Assembly (NCBI GenBank): GCA_949128115.1
Contig: OX421962.1
Coordinates: 36,975,745-37,039,744 of the forward strand
Reading direction: 5' to 3'
Length of the DNA stretch: 64,000 nucleotides
From: Anaspis maculata
Lineage: Eukaryota; Arthropoda; Insecta; Coleoptera; Scraptiidae
Positions 1 to 11,399 of the stretch are shown piece by piece. The notes under the pieces are model-generated. The model was not told where the DNA came from. It saw nothing but the letters and a program-made list of their open reading frames with translations, and searched no databases. Within the stretch, counting starts at the first letter, position 1, and each line of letters starts with the position of its first letter. Both the position numbers and the translations under genes were made by a program.

Positions 1-53
1 GTGATCGAGGTGGTAATAAATAAAGTTTATCGATCTTTTTAATTTTTTGTAAC

Positions 54-163
54 TATCCGGTCTCGGCCGGATATCAAAACACTATCCGGCCGGATAGCCG
101 GATACTAATAAAATGGCCGGATAGGCCGGATACCAGATAGTAACCGGATATCTGTTGCATCTC
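54..163. repeat. hAT-like transposon end with CCGGATA subterminal repeats
   Basis: The motif CCGGATA and its reverse complement recur about ten times in roughly 100 bp. Read on the minus strand, the block begins TAGAGATGCAAC, a terminus resembling those of some insect hAT-type DNA elements. Clustered subterminal motifs are typical transposase-binding sites in that superfamily. Only one end is visible here, and no transposase or matching second end was found, so this may be a fragment. The hAT assignment is inference from the terminus. Confidence 0.5.
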
Positions 164-429
164 TACTTTAGATATCCCGAAGAGGCGGCGAGCGGAAGTA
201 GCCAGAGCAACATGAAGCATCAAGAGAACATAACATCATCATAAAAAACTCTCCGTCGCGAATAATCTATCCCGCAAATACTACCTTCAATTCGACATTG
301 GACCTTGTATCACTAGCACTAGTCCGTTGGACTCCCCACGCACATTTGCTGTTAGGCTACAGCCTCTGGACATGAACTATGCAAATCGTCACGGGAAATC
401 CGGAAATGAATTTCGAGGCATTTTTCACA

Positions 430-748
430 GCGATTTTGCAGAAGCTCAGGGACTATCAACCACAGATAATAATGAGCTATACCGTCACCGAAAAGAAACT
501 TCTTGCAGTGCTGTACGGCATCCAGAAGTTCCGATTTACGTGGAGGGAGCAGGATTCCGAGTCGTGATGGACCACTATCGCTTGCTGTGGTTGCAGCCAT
601 TGCAGGACACCTCCGGCAGGAAGTTGAGGGGGGGGCTCTGGGCGCTATGAAGTTACGCAGAGTTACGATATGGTCAGTGAAAATAGAAAAGGAGTTCTGC
701 GCGTACTACCTGATGCCCTGTCGTGAGCGCCACTTCTGCAGGTAGCGC
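430..748 (+). pseudogene. Ty3/gypsy-type RNase H relic
   Basis: A broken piece of a retrotransposon pol gene. One frame encodes YTVTEKKLLAVLYGIQKF (about 475-528), matching the RNase H segment that follows reverse transcriptase in Ty3/gypsy pol. The match continues in a second frame as FRVVMDHYRLLWLQ, where the family has a conserved TDHxAL motif, and then in the third frame. It ends in LPDALS-stop-APLL near 705-740, where active copies have DALSRAPL, so the Arg codon has become TGA. At least two frameshifts and one stop show it is dead. No protease, integrase or LTR was recognised nearby. Confidence 0.7.
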
Positions 749-2018
749 TGTTGGCCCTGGAGCCGACGAAATGTCGTCAGGACGAATGGTTCCAGATGCC
801 ACCAGAAATATTTTCTCGTGCATTTTTTCCGATTTCAGCTTGGTCGCACTGTACTTAGTAATCACTATTTACTAGTTACTTTTCCACTGGCTACTGATCA
901 GGAGTCGTTGGCTGAACCGGACTTCACTTCCCTAAAATCGGGCATCACTCAACACATATCGGGTTACAGCCAAACAGTAGAATCAGTAAAACCCAAACCG
1001 ACTAGCACACCAAACTTTTACGATCACATGAACAAACAATCCATATTTTGCTGAAATAATAACCAGCCATTATTTTGCGGCGATGTTGAGTTTTACGAGT
1101 CACAAAATAAAGTCACATGTCGGATACCAGTTTGATTGTTCATGATTTTGCTCAATACCCTCTTGCTCCACACAGTCAAGCTTCCTTAACTTTAATGCAA
1201 CTTCCGTCAACTTCTCACTCCTCGTTTGTGGATTACAGATACCTGCACAGTACAGAATGAAAGTTCCATAGCTTCAGCATCCAACCGACCACTTTCCAGG
1301 TCATTACAATGCAATTATTATCTATAAGGAACTGATGCACGTTCCATAAATCACATGTGACTTATTGAATGCAGTAAAACCGTCTACTCGTATCTGGACA
1401 GCCGTGTGTGTGCTGTTAATTTACACGGCACATTTTTGTTTTGATACTGTGGCGCCGTAAGTCTTGCGCGGGATCGCCTGTTCGCGGCGATAAATAACGC
1501 TAACCTGCTGAAAAATCGCTTGCTCGCCGTATACACCCGGCAAGATACGATTGAGTAGCTTTTTCCGCAAATATCGCCATCAGAGCTCAGGCGCGAACCG
1601 TTTTTTCCACCACGTTGTATGCGGTTGGTTGGCAATTCAGCTAGCTCTAGCTAACTAGGCATGCAGCAGGTATAAGTATAACTGTATTAAATGATAAAGT
1701 ATTGTATCTTGTATCAATTAATAATAATGAGTTATCGCACGGTCGCCGGGAATGGTCTCTCTGATGTGATAAATTTATCGGATATGAATATTTATGTGGG
1801 CAATCAAAGTTGGAGCCCCGCACCGAACAAAGGCGGCGCACTATCCGGCAGATTTTGATCTTTCGGGCTACCGATGCGTCTGTCATTTTAATTAGAAGGC
1901 TTCTGTTTAGATATTTATTAGCCGTATCGTAACTCATGGACAAAGATGAAACGAAATATTTTTCGGGGCGTGTCCGCGTGGTATTTCCAAACGCGCGCGA
2001 TGCCGATCTCTCGTTTCA
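749..2018. other. No recognised gene or repeat
   Basis: AT-rich sequence with a somewhat GC-richer stretch near 1440-1640. Open frames of up to 98 codons occur on both strands, but none shows a motif, hydrophobic pattern or repeat that supports coding. Splice-site structure could not be judged by eye. Confidence 0.5.
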
Positions 2019-2709
2019 TATACAGGATGTTCATTTGAATTTCACCACCCCCGGTGTCTTACCAAAAAAAAAATTATGAAGAAATCCTGGGGCGATAATT
2101 TTTTTTTTTTCGATTAATCCTGGGGCAGGTCGATTTTATATTCGAGGAGGACATAATGATAAGCATGAATTCAATGTTCATGTTTCATCACCCAAGGCAG
2201 GATGACCACACCACTCCAAAAATTTCAAACGGGAATAGGGGTCGAATAACATAAATTTTGAAGGCCTTCCAGATTTTTATTTTCTGAGATAAAAAATTAA
2301 ATTAAATCATTTGTTTCCTTATACTTGTAGGTTTCTTCAAATTCAAAAAATGTAACTTACATTCTTGAACTTAAACAGGTGATTCAATTTTGTGTCTTTT
2401 TACTCTGAAATTTAAAGAGTTTGAGACAGAGTTGGAAGACAGGTGGTTCGATTTCATTTAATTTTGCTATGAAATAAAGAGTCAAAAGGCCAGCAAATTG
2501 ATGTACATATTACTCGATCCCCATTCCCATTCAACCTCTTTTGATTGGTGGTCACCCTGTCTAAGGGAATGAAGCAGGAACATTGAGCTCATGCTGATCA
2601 TAAATGTCCCTCTCTTATAAAATCAACCTGTCCCAGCCCAAAAGTGATAAAAAAAAAATTCTGGGAAAAAATCTGGAATGGTAGGTTTTCAAATGAACAC
2701 CCTGTATAG
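2019..2709. mobile_element. Palindromic MITE, TATACAGG termini
   Basis: The left end TATACAGGATGTTCATTTG is mirrored by CAAATGAACACCCTGTATA at the right end. Inner arms also pair: the stretch at about 2120-2215 (CAGGTCGATTTTAT onward) matches the reverse complement of about 2545-2625. TA flanks and the CAGGGTG-like terminus suggest a non-autonomous Tc1/mariner-type element. The outer tips match those of the elements at 16746-17762 and 48038-48273, although the interior differs. Confidence 0.75.
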
Positions 2710-3385
2710 ACGCACATACAAGATCGACGGGTTCAAAGTTTTAGGACGAGATGGATTAAAGTTGCGTATAACTCGCGAGGTCACCGGCACACGTAAAATT
2801 TCAAATTTGCAGGGAACTTGCCCCAGAGGGAGTCGAGTTTGAAACTTACAGATGCGGAGCTTACAACTCCTTTTGTTCAAGTGCTCATGCGGTATTGATA
2901 TAACAACTAAGCCTGGTGGTTAACTATGTAGGGTAAAATCCTCAGTAAAGCCGGACACGCACAAGATATACAACATCAGCGTATAATATAAACTTCACAA
3001 CCGTTGAAATCTGAAGAATTTGATCGTAAATATCACGGAAATATGCGACGGAGAAATCTTTTGAAATACCTTTCTACACTTTAGTATGCAGATATTTCAA
3101 ACTGGACGTTATCTTTAAGAATTTAGATGCTTCAGAAAATACCAAATTAGCAGCACGTCTCTTCGAATTTTTGTCTACGTATACTTATTTACTCATATGG
3201 CTAGTTAAGTATAAACTCGTAGCGTATACCTAGACCAGCATTTGTTGACAACTCAGTTTTTCTGTGTTTATTGGCTTGAGACAGCGATATGCCTCATAAA
3301 GGGTGATGGAAAATACCTTGTGATTTTATATTTTTTTTGCAATGGTACAGGAACTTTCGTGGTCACCCTGTAATTTTTGGGAGTC
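2710..3385. other. No recognised gene
   Basis: AT-rich spacer between two inverted-repeat elements. Short segments such as GGTCACCCTGTAAT near 3360 resemble MITE tips, but no partner end was established. Confidence 0.4.
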
Positions 3386-3634
3386 GTACAACTCGTCGAC
3401 ACCCAACTCATCGACAGGATAACTTGCCGACACCCAACTCATCGACAAGACAACTCGCCGACAGGACAACTCACCGACAGGACAACTCATCGACAAAACA
3501 ACTCGCCGACAGAACAACTCATCGACAAGGCAACTCTTCGACAGGACAACTCGCCGACAGTACAACACGCCGACAGTACAACTCGCCGACAGAAAAACTC
3601 ACCGACGAGACAACTCGACGACAGGACAATTAAT
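3386..3634. repeat. 16-bp tandem array (left foldback arm)
   Basis: Fifteen or so consecutive 16-bp units, each ending in CGAC, with CGCC/CATC/CACC variants. Because 16 is not a multiple of 3, all frames stay partly open and give spurious Thr/Arg/Gln-rich or Cys/Val-rich peptides. Confidence 0.9.
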
Positions 3635-4790
3635 TAAAGGTGCTATGACAATTCTTCGCACGGACAATTCTTCACACCGGGGGGTCACATAGGGCTCTAA
3701 GGAGCACAAGGGCACAAAGGAGCTTTCTAAGATTTCAGAAACTTTGAGAAATCAGAAGGGGGCACCTGGTCTGCCAACAATAATTGAAGGCACAAGGGGG
3801 CTCAGCAGGGCTTGAAATGCTTTGATGCAGACACAAGGGGGAATAGGGCTCTGAAAATCGCAAGAAGGCCTGACTGGGCTCGCTAGGGCTCCAAATGATA
3901 CCTAAAGACAAAAAGGGGGCCCTGTAGGCCTTCAACAAACACATAGTGACTCACAGGAGCTAACTAGAGCTTTGAAAACTAAAGCAATGAAAAAGGGGCC
4001 CAGCAGGGCTACAAATAAAACATAAAGACACAGGGGGGGCACATAGGGCTCCGAGAAACCTAGGGAGGCACAAGGGAGCTTTCGAAAATTTCAGAAACTT
4101 CAGAGAAATTAGAAGGGGGTCACCAAGGATGCCAACGATAATGATTGACGACACGAGGGGGCTCATTAGGACTCCAAACGATATTAGAAGATACAAAGGG
4201 GGCTTAACAGGACTTGAAAGGCTTCAATATAGACTTAAAGTAGGATAGAGCTTCGAAAATCGCAAGAAGGCCTGCCTGGCCCACTCGGTTTTCAAACGAC
4301 ACTTGAAGACACAGGGGGGGGGGGGCAGTAGGATTTCGACCAAGACAAGAAGACACACAGGAGCTAACTGTAGAGCTTTGAAAACTAATACAAGATACAA
4401 AGGAGCTCAGCAGGGCTACAAATGCGACATGAAGACAAGAGGGCTGATAGGGCATAAATTATACCGTCCAAGGCATAAGGGAAAAGCAAGTCTCAAGAAA
4501 ATTTGAAAATACCCAAGGGGATTCATCAAGATCTCAAACGATACTTGTAGAGACAGGGGGCTCAGCAAGGCTTGAAACTCTACGTGAAAACTCAGTGGGA
4601 AACAGGGCTCTGGATTTCACATTCACACTGGGCCTCATTAGAGCTTCAAAGTTTCTGGCGAGGAATTGTCCGCGCGAAGAATTGTCGGCGAGTTGGGTGT
4701 CGGCAAGTTACCCTGTCGATGAGTTTTCCTGTCGATGAATTGTCCTGTCGGCGAGTTGTCTTGTCGGTGAGTTGTTTTGTCGGTGAGTTT
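3386..4790. mobile_element. Foldback element with 16-bp tandem-repeat arms
   Basis: The left arm (3386-3634) is about 15 copies of a 16-bp unit close to AGGACAACTCGCCGAC. The right arm (about 4672-4790) carries 7-8 copies in inverted orientation. Just inside the arms, GACAATTCTTCGCAC (about 3649) pairs with the inverted GCGCGAAGAATTGTC (about 4671). The core holds a roughly 400-bp direct duplication: CGCAAGAAGGCCTG occurs near 3858 and 4260, and CAGGAGCTAACT near 3954 and 4357. It is full of AGGGCT and CACAAGGGGG motifs. This architecture is that of foldback transposons, in which internally repetitive arms snap back. No transposase was found. Confidence 0.8.
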
Positions 4791-5068
4791 TGAAGTGGTA
4801 GCCAGTAATGTAAAGGACTCATTCTTTTTCAGTTTGATGCTCTATATTGCTTAGTTACGTAGTTACGGAGATATGATTTTTTTTTTGTTAGGGTAATTTT
4901 TCGTGCTTTGCTTGGTAATGCACTGCTTTTAATTTTCACAGGTGACTTTGATAACTTATTGAATCAAGTAGGTAAGTCGATCAATTTGACAGTTGTTAAT
5001 GTTGCTATGAACAGTTTTGCTTCAGGTTTTGCTAGAATAATGGTGAGGCTAACTGAAAACTTTTTGAA
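4791..5068. other. AT-rich spacer upstream of MITE pair
   Basis: No motif recognised. It may hold the 5' terminal part of the Tc1-like element whose coding relic resumes at 6155 beyond the two MITEs, but no terminal repeat was identified. Confidence 0.3.
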
Positions 5069-5417
5069 TACGCTCAATTAGTGATGACGTAAGTTGGTGC
5101 AGGTCAGGGCACCATTGCCATGGCAACCATAGATGCAAACTCGGAATGACAGTTAACGTTGACTTTACTTGCGTCAAAAATCATCAACAATAAACAGTGT
5201 TGCGGTTATTATGTGATAACAAAATGTATAAAAGGCCGTTTCAGGTAGAAATCACCCTTTCCTCGGTGAAACACCGTGCAAGGAGGATCATGTGCAGTTT
5301 ATAGTAAAAGTGTGGTCAACGTCAACTACTGTTATTTTGGGTTTGTATCCATGCAGCCATGACAACGGCGCCCTGACCTGCACCAACCTTCGTTACACAA
5401 ATTCAGAATTGAGCGTA
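5069..5417. mobile_element. Palindromic MITE, TACGCTCAATT termini
   Basis: The left end TACGCTCAATT is mirrored by AATTGAGCGTA at the right. Inside, GTTGGTGCAGGTCAGGGC pairs with GCCCTGACCTGCACCAAC, and GCCATGGCAACCAT continues the stem. Total length is about 350 bp. A second, inverted and 3'-truncated copy lies at 9826-10118. It abuts the next MITE at a shared TATA (5416-5419). Confidence 0.8.
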
Positions 5418-6154
5418 TACAGGTGTCCCGAAAATACATCGACAACGTTCTAGGACAGCTTCCTCTCATCGAAACCAGGAAAAAAAAGTTTTTGTGAACA
5501 TAGGTCCGAAAAAAGAGAGCTACAGGTCCCTGAAGGTGGGAACCTGAAGATGGTTTTTATTCAATATCTCCGAAACCGTTCAAGAGAAATCAATCAAACT
5601 TGACACATATACTAACCTTCTTGTGCCTAACAAAATGAGGCAAGATTATTTCCAAAATAAATCACCAGGGGTGGTCAGGCTGAGGTGTGGGGGTAAAAAT
5701 AGCCCTAACTTTTTTAAATGTGGATTGTTCCCTAATTTAGCAAAAAATTATAGAATATTGGAGTTTTCTAGCAAAAAAAAGTCACTCTGTTCAACCTCGA
5801 TAGACGCACCGTTTAGGAGATGTTTGAATGTATAAAAATGTGGTCAGTGATCTGATTTTTCAACTACGATTTTCAAGGCGAAAGAAAAACTATTTCAAAG
5901 CAACTTCATTTTTGTTAGGCATTCAAATTTTGTTGGGCATAAGAAGGTTATCAAATTTATTAAGTTTGAGTGATTTCCCTGGAACGGTTTCGGAAATATT
6001 AAATAAACACCATCTTCAGGGTCCCACCTTTAGGGGCCTGTAGCTCCCTTAGGAAGGGTTTTCGGACCCATGTTCATGGGCACTTTTCTTCTTGTTTTGA
6101 TGAGAGGGAGCTGCCCTAGAAGGTTGTCGGTGTATTTTCGGGACACCCTGTATA
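5416..6154. mobile_element. Palindromic MITE, TACAGGTGTCCC termini, TA target duplication
   Basis: TA-TACAGGTGTCCCGAAAATAC at the left is mirrored by GTATTTTCGGGACACCCTGTA-TA at the right (TA at 5416-5417 and 6153-6154). Arms of about 250 bp carry matching blocks such as GAAGATGGTTTTTATT against AATAAACACCATCTTC. Short non-autonomous Tc1/mariner-type element. Removing it brings the neighbouring MITE next to the Tc1 relic that starts at 6155. Confidence 0.8.
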
Positions 6155-7095
6155 GAGCAAGCGGTATGATTGAAGGTGGAATGTCACAAAGAATAACCGC
6201 TCAGAACTCAGTCAAATTAACAAAGCGTGGTCAAAATATCAGACAACAAATTCTTGCAGTCACAGTCATGGTGACGGAAGAAAAAGAGTCACTACAGCAG
6301 CTGTTGACAGAGCTATTGTCAGAAGAACTCTACGGGAAAAAAACATTAATTCCTCCATCGTGCTACGAAGAGAACTCGATTTGAGTATCTCGTCTCAACC
6401 CATACTATCACCAACAGACTTCGGGAATCCGATTTGAGAAGTAGACGTCCGGCTAGACATCCAAAATGAACAAGAGAACACCGAATAAATCATTTGGCCT
6501 GAAGCACCAAAACTGGGGAAACCAGGAGTGGGATCGTTGTGTTTTTACAGCGACGAATCAAGATTTTGTCTTTTTCCGGACAATAACAGGATAAGAGGTT
6601 GGTGGAGGCCTGGAAAACGATACCAAGACGATGCGATGGTGGAAACTGTCCAGTTTGGTGGACCCTCTGTTATGGTATGGGCTGGCATTGGGACTGATTT
6701 TTGCACTGAGCTGGTTGTGTTGGATGGAACTTCAACGGGCAAAATTCATTTAGAGACAATTTCAGAACTCATCATTCTACCAACAGCGGGAAACGGCAAA
6801 CTACGGGCCTAGGTTTACTTTTATGGACGACAATGCCAGACCACACAGCAAATATTGTGAATGATTTTTTTGTAAATAACGAAATCAAGATAATGATATG
6901 GCCAGCCTCGCCTTATCGCCCGACATCAATCCTATTGAGCACATATGGGATACTATCCAAAAAAAGCTGTCAGCGTTACCAGTACAACCCACTACGACAC
7001 AAGAACTAATTGGTGCTTGCTAAGTGAGCAACGTTCCCTATTTTCACGTTGACTTTAAAGGACTGCCCTAATCATGGCTCTGTTCTACGAAAATA
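6155..7095 (+). pseudogene. Tc1-like transposase relic (DD34E)
   Basis: Degenerate transposase of the Tc1/mariner superfamily, the enzyme that cuts and pastes TA-flanked elements. Near the start, GMIEGGMSQR matches the N-terminal helix-turn-helix region. YSDESRF (about 6549-6569) carries the first catalytic Asp, FMDDNARPH (6820-6846) the second, and SPDINPIEH (about 6918-6942) the Glu. Spacing from second Asp to Glu is about 34-36 codons, allowing for a small insertion, as in Tc1. The three blocks lie in different frames with stops between, so it is not functional. Terminal repeats were not identified. The upstream end is occupied by two MITEs. Confidence 0.85.
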
Positions 7096-9185
7096 ATTCT
7101 TGTCCTACGTAACGGGTAAGGCTTCGGAAAGGCCCTGTTATGTTTGGTATAGGAGAATAGCAATTCCAAACTGATAAGAGTAAGTGAAACAACATTATTT
7201 TTCCATTCTCTTCGGTATGGTGGGTAAGACCCAATTAACCCTGCCCGTAATGCTACTGTCTGATCTTCAGCATACTTGGCTATGGGTATACCAAACACCT
7301 GCGGCAAACAACGTTCTGACTATGGACCATCGTTGTGCGTCCTGATAAATCGGCGAAGGGTAAACTCGATGTCCGATCCGCCGGTCTCGATGATTTATTC
7401 CCTGCCTCCCAAAGACCTGTTTCGTCGACCGCAAGCACATACATATAAGAGCGATGATTCGGCTAATAAATAACGGATGCGTGAAAAAAATCTAAGTGTT
7501 TAATATGCATCGAGAATGGCCGGCCGATTATAATACGCTGTGTGGTTTGGTGATGGCCTGTGTGAGTGTAGGTACGAATTTCTAAAAATAGTTATTAGGA
7601 TAATTACAGAGCGGCTGGTTCGCCGTTGTCGTGACCCTTCATTAAAACCATGTCTCGCTGATGGTCGCCGTTGTCTCGCAATGGTGGAAGACACCAAAAT
7701 TTCGTTTATTATCCATTCACAGGTTCTTGGGTTGTTTATTAATTCACCATAGGCGAAGCAACAGTGGCGTGCGCGGCTCGTGACAGCTCCAACTGGAGAT
7801 GTGTTGATTAGAGCCGGAGATTCATTTTGGTAATTAATTTTCCAAGAACTGCGCCTGTGAGAGTTGTTCTCTAATTATTTTTAGAGTAGTTGATGTCTCC
7901 GTATGAAAACGAACCAGAGCATCTATACGTTCCAGGTGTGCTTCATATTCCCGGGTATAATATTGTTATATATGACGTGACACGGGCGTAAAAAAGACTC
8001 TTTTACGAGTACATATTAGAAACAGCGGGCAGCAGCCGCAAGTAGACGTTCAAATCAATGGAACATGACTCGCTTATCAGATATGCAGACAGCGCACTTC
8101 ATCACCTGCACGGCATGAAATACACCGTAACACCTCAACCAAATATTTTCTCAACACGATGGCAATATACCGATGGTGTCGGTGTGTGTATATAAGAAAA
8201 AAGCGGTCATAAATTTGACAAAAGCTCGCTTGCGCGGTCAGCCTAGGCTGAAGCTCGAGAAAAACGAAAGAAAAAAAAAAGCGAACAAACGAGGAGGAGA
8301 AAAGTTTTTTCTCATCAGTTTCTTCCATTGTGTGCAATTGCCGATGTTATCTCTGATGATGCAGTAATAGCACCATGAAGGAGTCTTAGCGCTTCATTGT
8401 TCCTTGTGGGGCCTAGCTGTGGGGAGTTTTGCGGTGCAGGTGTTCCGCTATCGGCCTTTTCTTCTTCTATATACCACCAGCCACATCACTCCTCACCCAA
8501 GAGAGCTGGATATCGGCATATGGATCTAACGGACACTACCGGACATGGTATTGTTCAGCATGAAATGAAAATAATGAATTACTTATTGCAGGTATTATTA
8601 TGAAGAAACAGGTGCATTTATGATATTTATACCTACACCAAGTATCAGTAAGTAGTAAGTGAATAGTCAAGAGCCACTGCGGGTTTGGTTTTTATTCCAA
8701 TGAACGCTCCTTCAACAAAGGAAGACACCTTGTTTTTCCTATTTTTTAATTTTTGTATTATGCAGAGATATATCTAGAGCACTGCCTCCAAATGGAGTCG
8801 TTTGTTGTTTCAAAATGACGTCCAATCATTTCCGGTAGCAGGTAATTGGAACTTATAGTTATAGCACATTAGTTACAGTACAGAAGGTTTTTCATTGCCT
8901 TTTCAGAATAATAGTCTCGATCATTCCGATTTGAAGACAGGAGGTTGAAAATGTTCATGCATGGGAAGCCGTATGAGGTATAGAATGCCGTGAGCAAAGT
9001 TTGAGTAACCTTGCAGTTTTTTTTTTCAATGCAGCAACGTCTGGTAAATGGTACCCGATGGTTTTCCATCAAAGGCTTTCACGATCACTAACTTGCGACG
9101 CATTCACCAATGAATTGTGTTCTGTTTTCCAGCTCTCATAGAATCACCTGCATCAGCCTCTGCTGTATAATAGTGCGGCAGTTAG
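7096..9185. other. No recognised gene or repeat
   Basis: Mostly unique-looking AT-rich sequence. Open frames of 60-86 codons are scattered on both strands with no recognisable motifs. Nothing else was seen. Confidence 0.5.
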
Positions 9186-9278
9186 CAGTGCCGGATTAAC
9201 GCCTCGGCCAACGAGGCCTAGGCCTAGAGCGGCAGAATTTTGGGGACGACAAAATCGAGGCAATTTTCTCAATAATAC
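9186..9278 (+). repeat. Possible hAT-like end, interrupted by LTR
   Basis: CAGTGCCGGATTAACG followed by GGCCTAGGCCTAGAGCGGC resembles the outer end of a hAT-type non-autonomous element. The matching far end was not found. The solo LTR starts 93 bp inside it. Weak assignment. Confidence 0.35.
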
Positions 9279-9812
9279 TGTTACGATATTTCGCCTACGG
9301 GTTCCAATATAATTGAGACGATCGTTTGAAAACGTACACTGTTTATTTCTGCGTACTACAATGAATACACGCCAACAATTATTTACTCAGGAATTATATC
9401 GCAGGTACTTCGCTTGTTTCGCACTTGTTACCACTTCGCATTCCAATTCAATAGGTACTGCTGCGAGCTGCCGGCTGATGCCTTATATAAGGCCTCCGAA
9501 TAGTGATCCCGAACTTTCTGTCTACTTCCAAGCAAATTCCATGGTGGTCCGGCATTTGCGGTTTCTAGACCATTCCTGAATAATCGTACACATTACCCGT
9601 ATAATTCTGCCGGGTTCTGGAGCGGCGCCTCCGCCAAAATGGACAGATCTTTCTCGATCGAGCATTGAAGTCTCCTCATTAGGTTCCACGTAAACGCGCG
9701 CTCTGGAATGCACCAGAACATTCCACACTTACACACTGCGATCTGATGGCTGGAAGAATCCAGAAAGATCGAGTGTTTACCAATAATATGTATGGGATCG
9801 CCGCTCGTAACA
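9279..9812 (-). mobile_element. Solo LTR, minus orientation, 4-bp TSD ATAC
   Basis: On the plus strand this begins TGTTACG and ends CGTAACA, and is flanked by ATAC on both sides (9275-9278 and 9813-9816). It is about 534 bp. It is the reverse complement of the element at 33764-34277, sharing CCTTATATAAGGC (TATA-like), TTTATTTCTGCG (inverted polyadenylation-type signal) and the two ends. A 4-5 bp target duplication and TG..CA ends are the hallmarks of an LTR retrotransposon. Lack of internal sequence means the two LTRs recombined, leaving one. Confidence 0.9.
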
Positions 9813-9825
9813 ATACTTTTATTGT

Positions 9826-10118
9826 AATCAGTGTAACGTAGGTTGGTGCAGGTTAGGGCGTCGTTGTCATGGCAACATGGATACAAACCCGAAATGACAG
9901 TATAGTTGACGCGTTGACCACACTTCTACTTTTAAACTGCTTTTGATCCTTCTTGTATTACACGGCGTTCCGCGGAGAAAAGGGTGATTTCTACTTGGAA
10001 CTGCCTTTTTTACATTTTATTTTTGACAGCCACCGCTTATTGTTGATGATTTTTGACAAAAGTAATGTCAACTTCAACTGGCATTCCGGGTTTGCATCCA
10101 TAGGTTGCCATGGCAACT
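9826..10118 (-). mobile_element. Truncated inverted copy of the 5069-5417 MITE
   Basis: Reverse-complement match to the MITE at 5069-5417: GTTGGTGCAGGTTAGGGC, then GTTGTCATGG, then ATCATCAACAAT-type core sequence, and GGTTGCCATGGCAA. The match stops about 35 bp before the expected terminus, so this copy has lost one end. Confidence 0.75.
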
Positions 10119-10182
10119 GAGCGGATTGCCCATGAGTTGCTGATTCAACACTTACTTTTGTTTTATGTTTAGAAGTAGGTAA

Positions 10183-10358
10183 GTATAGACAATACAAATA
10201 GAAAAGACCATATGTTGTCACGGATTTTTACGGTTGCGTAGGAACCAGGCGAGACAATCATTCAAAAAAAGGTCGGCTGATTTTTGATGCCCCAATATCC
10301 GTGACGATGGTGGTGATAACATATTATCATGGTCTTCTCTATTTGTATTGTCTATACA
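10183..10358. repeat. Short palindromic element
   Basis: AAGTATAGACAATACAAATAG at the left is mirrored by CTATTTGTATTGTCTATAC at the right, and TTGTCACGGAT pairs with ATCCGTGACGA. About 175 bp in all, a hairpin-forming MITE-sized element with no coding potential. Confidence 0.75.
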
Positions 10359-10384
10359 TATATTTTTTTTCCAAATTTTCATGT

Positions 10385-10775
10385 TTTGATTTTTGATCTT
10401 TACAATTTTCGAAGATAGTGCGCAGGATCTGTGGCAGAACACAGCACTTTATCCTTTGCTCCATCCTTTGTGGAACTGTCAAATTTCATACTAACATCTT
10501 GCAGAATCACTGATTAATTTGAAAATGTCACTTTCCATGAAACTGACTACTAATTTCAGGATTTCCCAGAAACGGCTGAAGATACCAAGACGCGGTTTAT
10601 TTCAGCTCAACAAGCATTAAATTATGAATCTACTTGGTGATTTTCATGAATCCAACTTTTTTGGTTCAAGAGTTGGAATTTTTGCATTTTTAAACGCCCT
10701 GTATACGGCGTCTGTAAGTGGAGCCACCGTGGCATCACTTCTCAAAAGTAAGGTATAGATAATATTATGTACTAC
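10385..10775 (+). repeat. Fragment related to the large palindrome families
   Basis: Contains ATTTTCGAAGATAGTG, then CATGAAACTGACTACTAATTTCAGG, then GGTTCAAGAGTTGGAATTTTTG and CCCTGTATACGGCGTCTG. The same blocks in the same order occur at 32945-33310. Related arm sequence is found near 48690-48830. It is one arm or insert of a dispersed family. Confidence 0.65.
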
Positions 10776-11399
10776 CATGGTGCCTAATGGCTATGCCTTA
10801 CCCCAAAATGCAAAGTTGTTCCCAAAAACAGTCACTAACCATCGCACTATTGAGTACTTTTTATTTTGAGGCCAAACAAGAGCTAGTAATTCCCTTTTCT
10901 TTGATTCCGCTCCTCATTTTCCAGTGGTCAATGTTTTTTGAGGCTCTCTTTAGTTCTTCTTTCGTTATGTTTTCGTCTATCTTGACATTCCCGCCTTCCT
11001 GTCGGCCTTCATTCGTCTAAGAAGCCTGCTGCTGCATGTGGTGCCAATAGCGACGTCGCGTCGCTGTCTAGAATGCCGGTGCTCTTTCTGCGATATCTCG
11101 AGTGATTCCTGTTGGAGACAGTTTGTGATCTTTTCCAGATCCTCAGAATATTTTTTATCTCGATGGAAGCCTGAGCCGAAGTTGTAGCCCGGAGTGGTCT
11201 GACCCAAAATAATCAGCCCAACACGAAGCTCGAGCTTCCACCTGAATAATTCGTCGTTGCCAGTGAATTAATAGTGCGCATTTATATCCTTGCGAGAAGA
11301 GCCTATTTGAATTTAAGATACCTACATCATCAGTAATTATTGATATGCTTGGAGTTTGAGTACTGATAAGCTCGTCCAGGTATACATATAGGGCAAGAT
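10776..11399. other. No recognised gene
   Basis: AT-rich DNA without recognisable coding or repeat signal. Confidence 0.4.

Noticed and set aside
327..650. 107-codon plus-strand frame as a gene
   Set aside because: Only its last third matches gypsy RNase H; the rest is out of frame with the neighbouring RNase H segment, so it is part of a frameshifted relic.
3326..3637. Overlapping 80-98-codon frames on both strands with repetitive peptides
   Set aside because: They are readings through a 16-bp tandem array; all frames are open because 16 bp repeats shift frame every unit.
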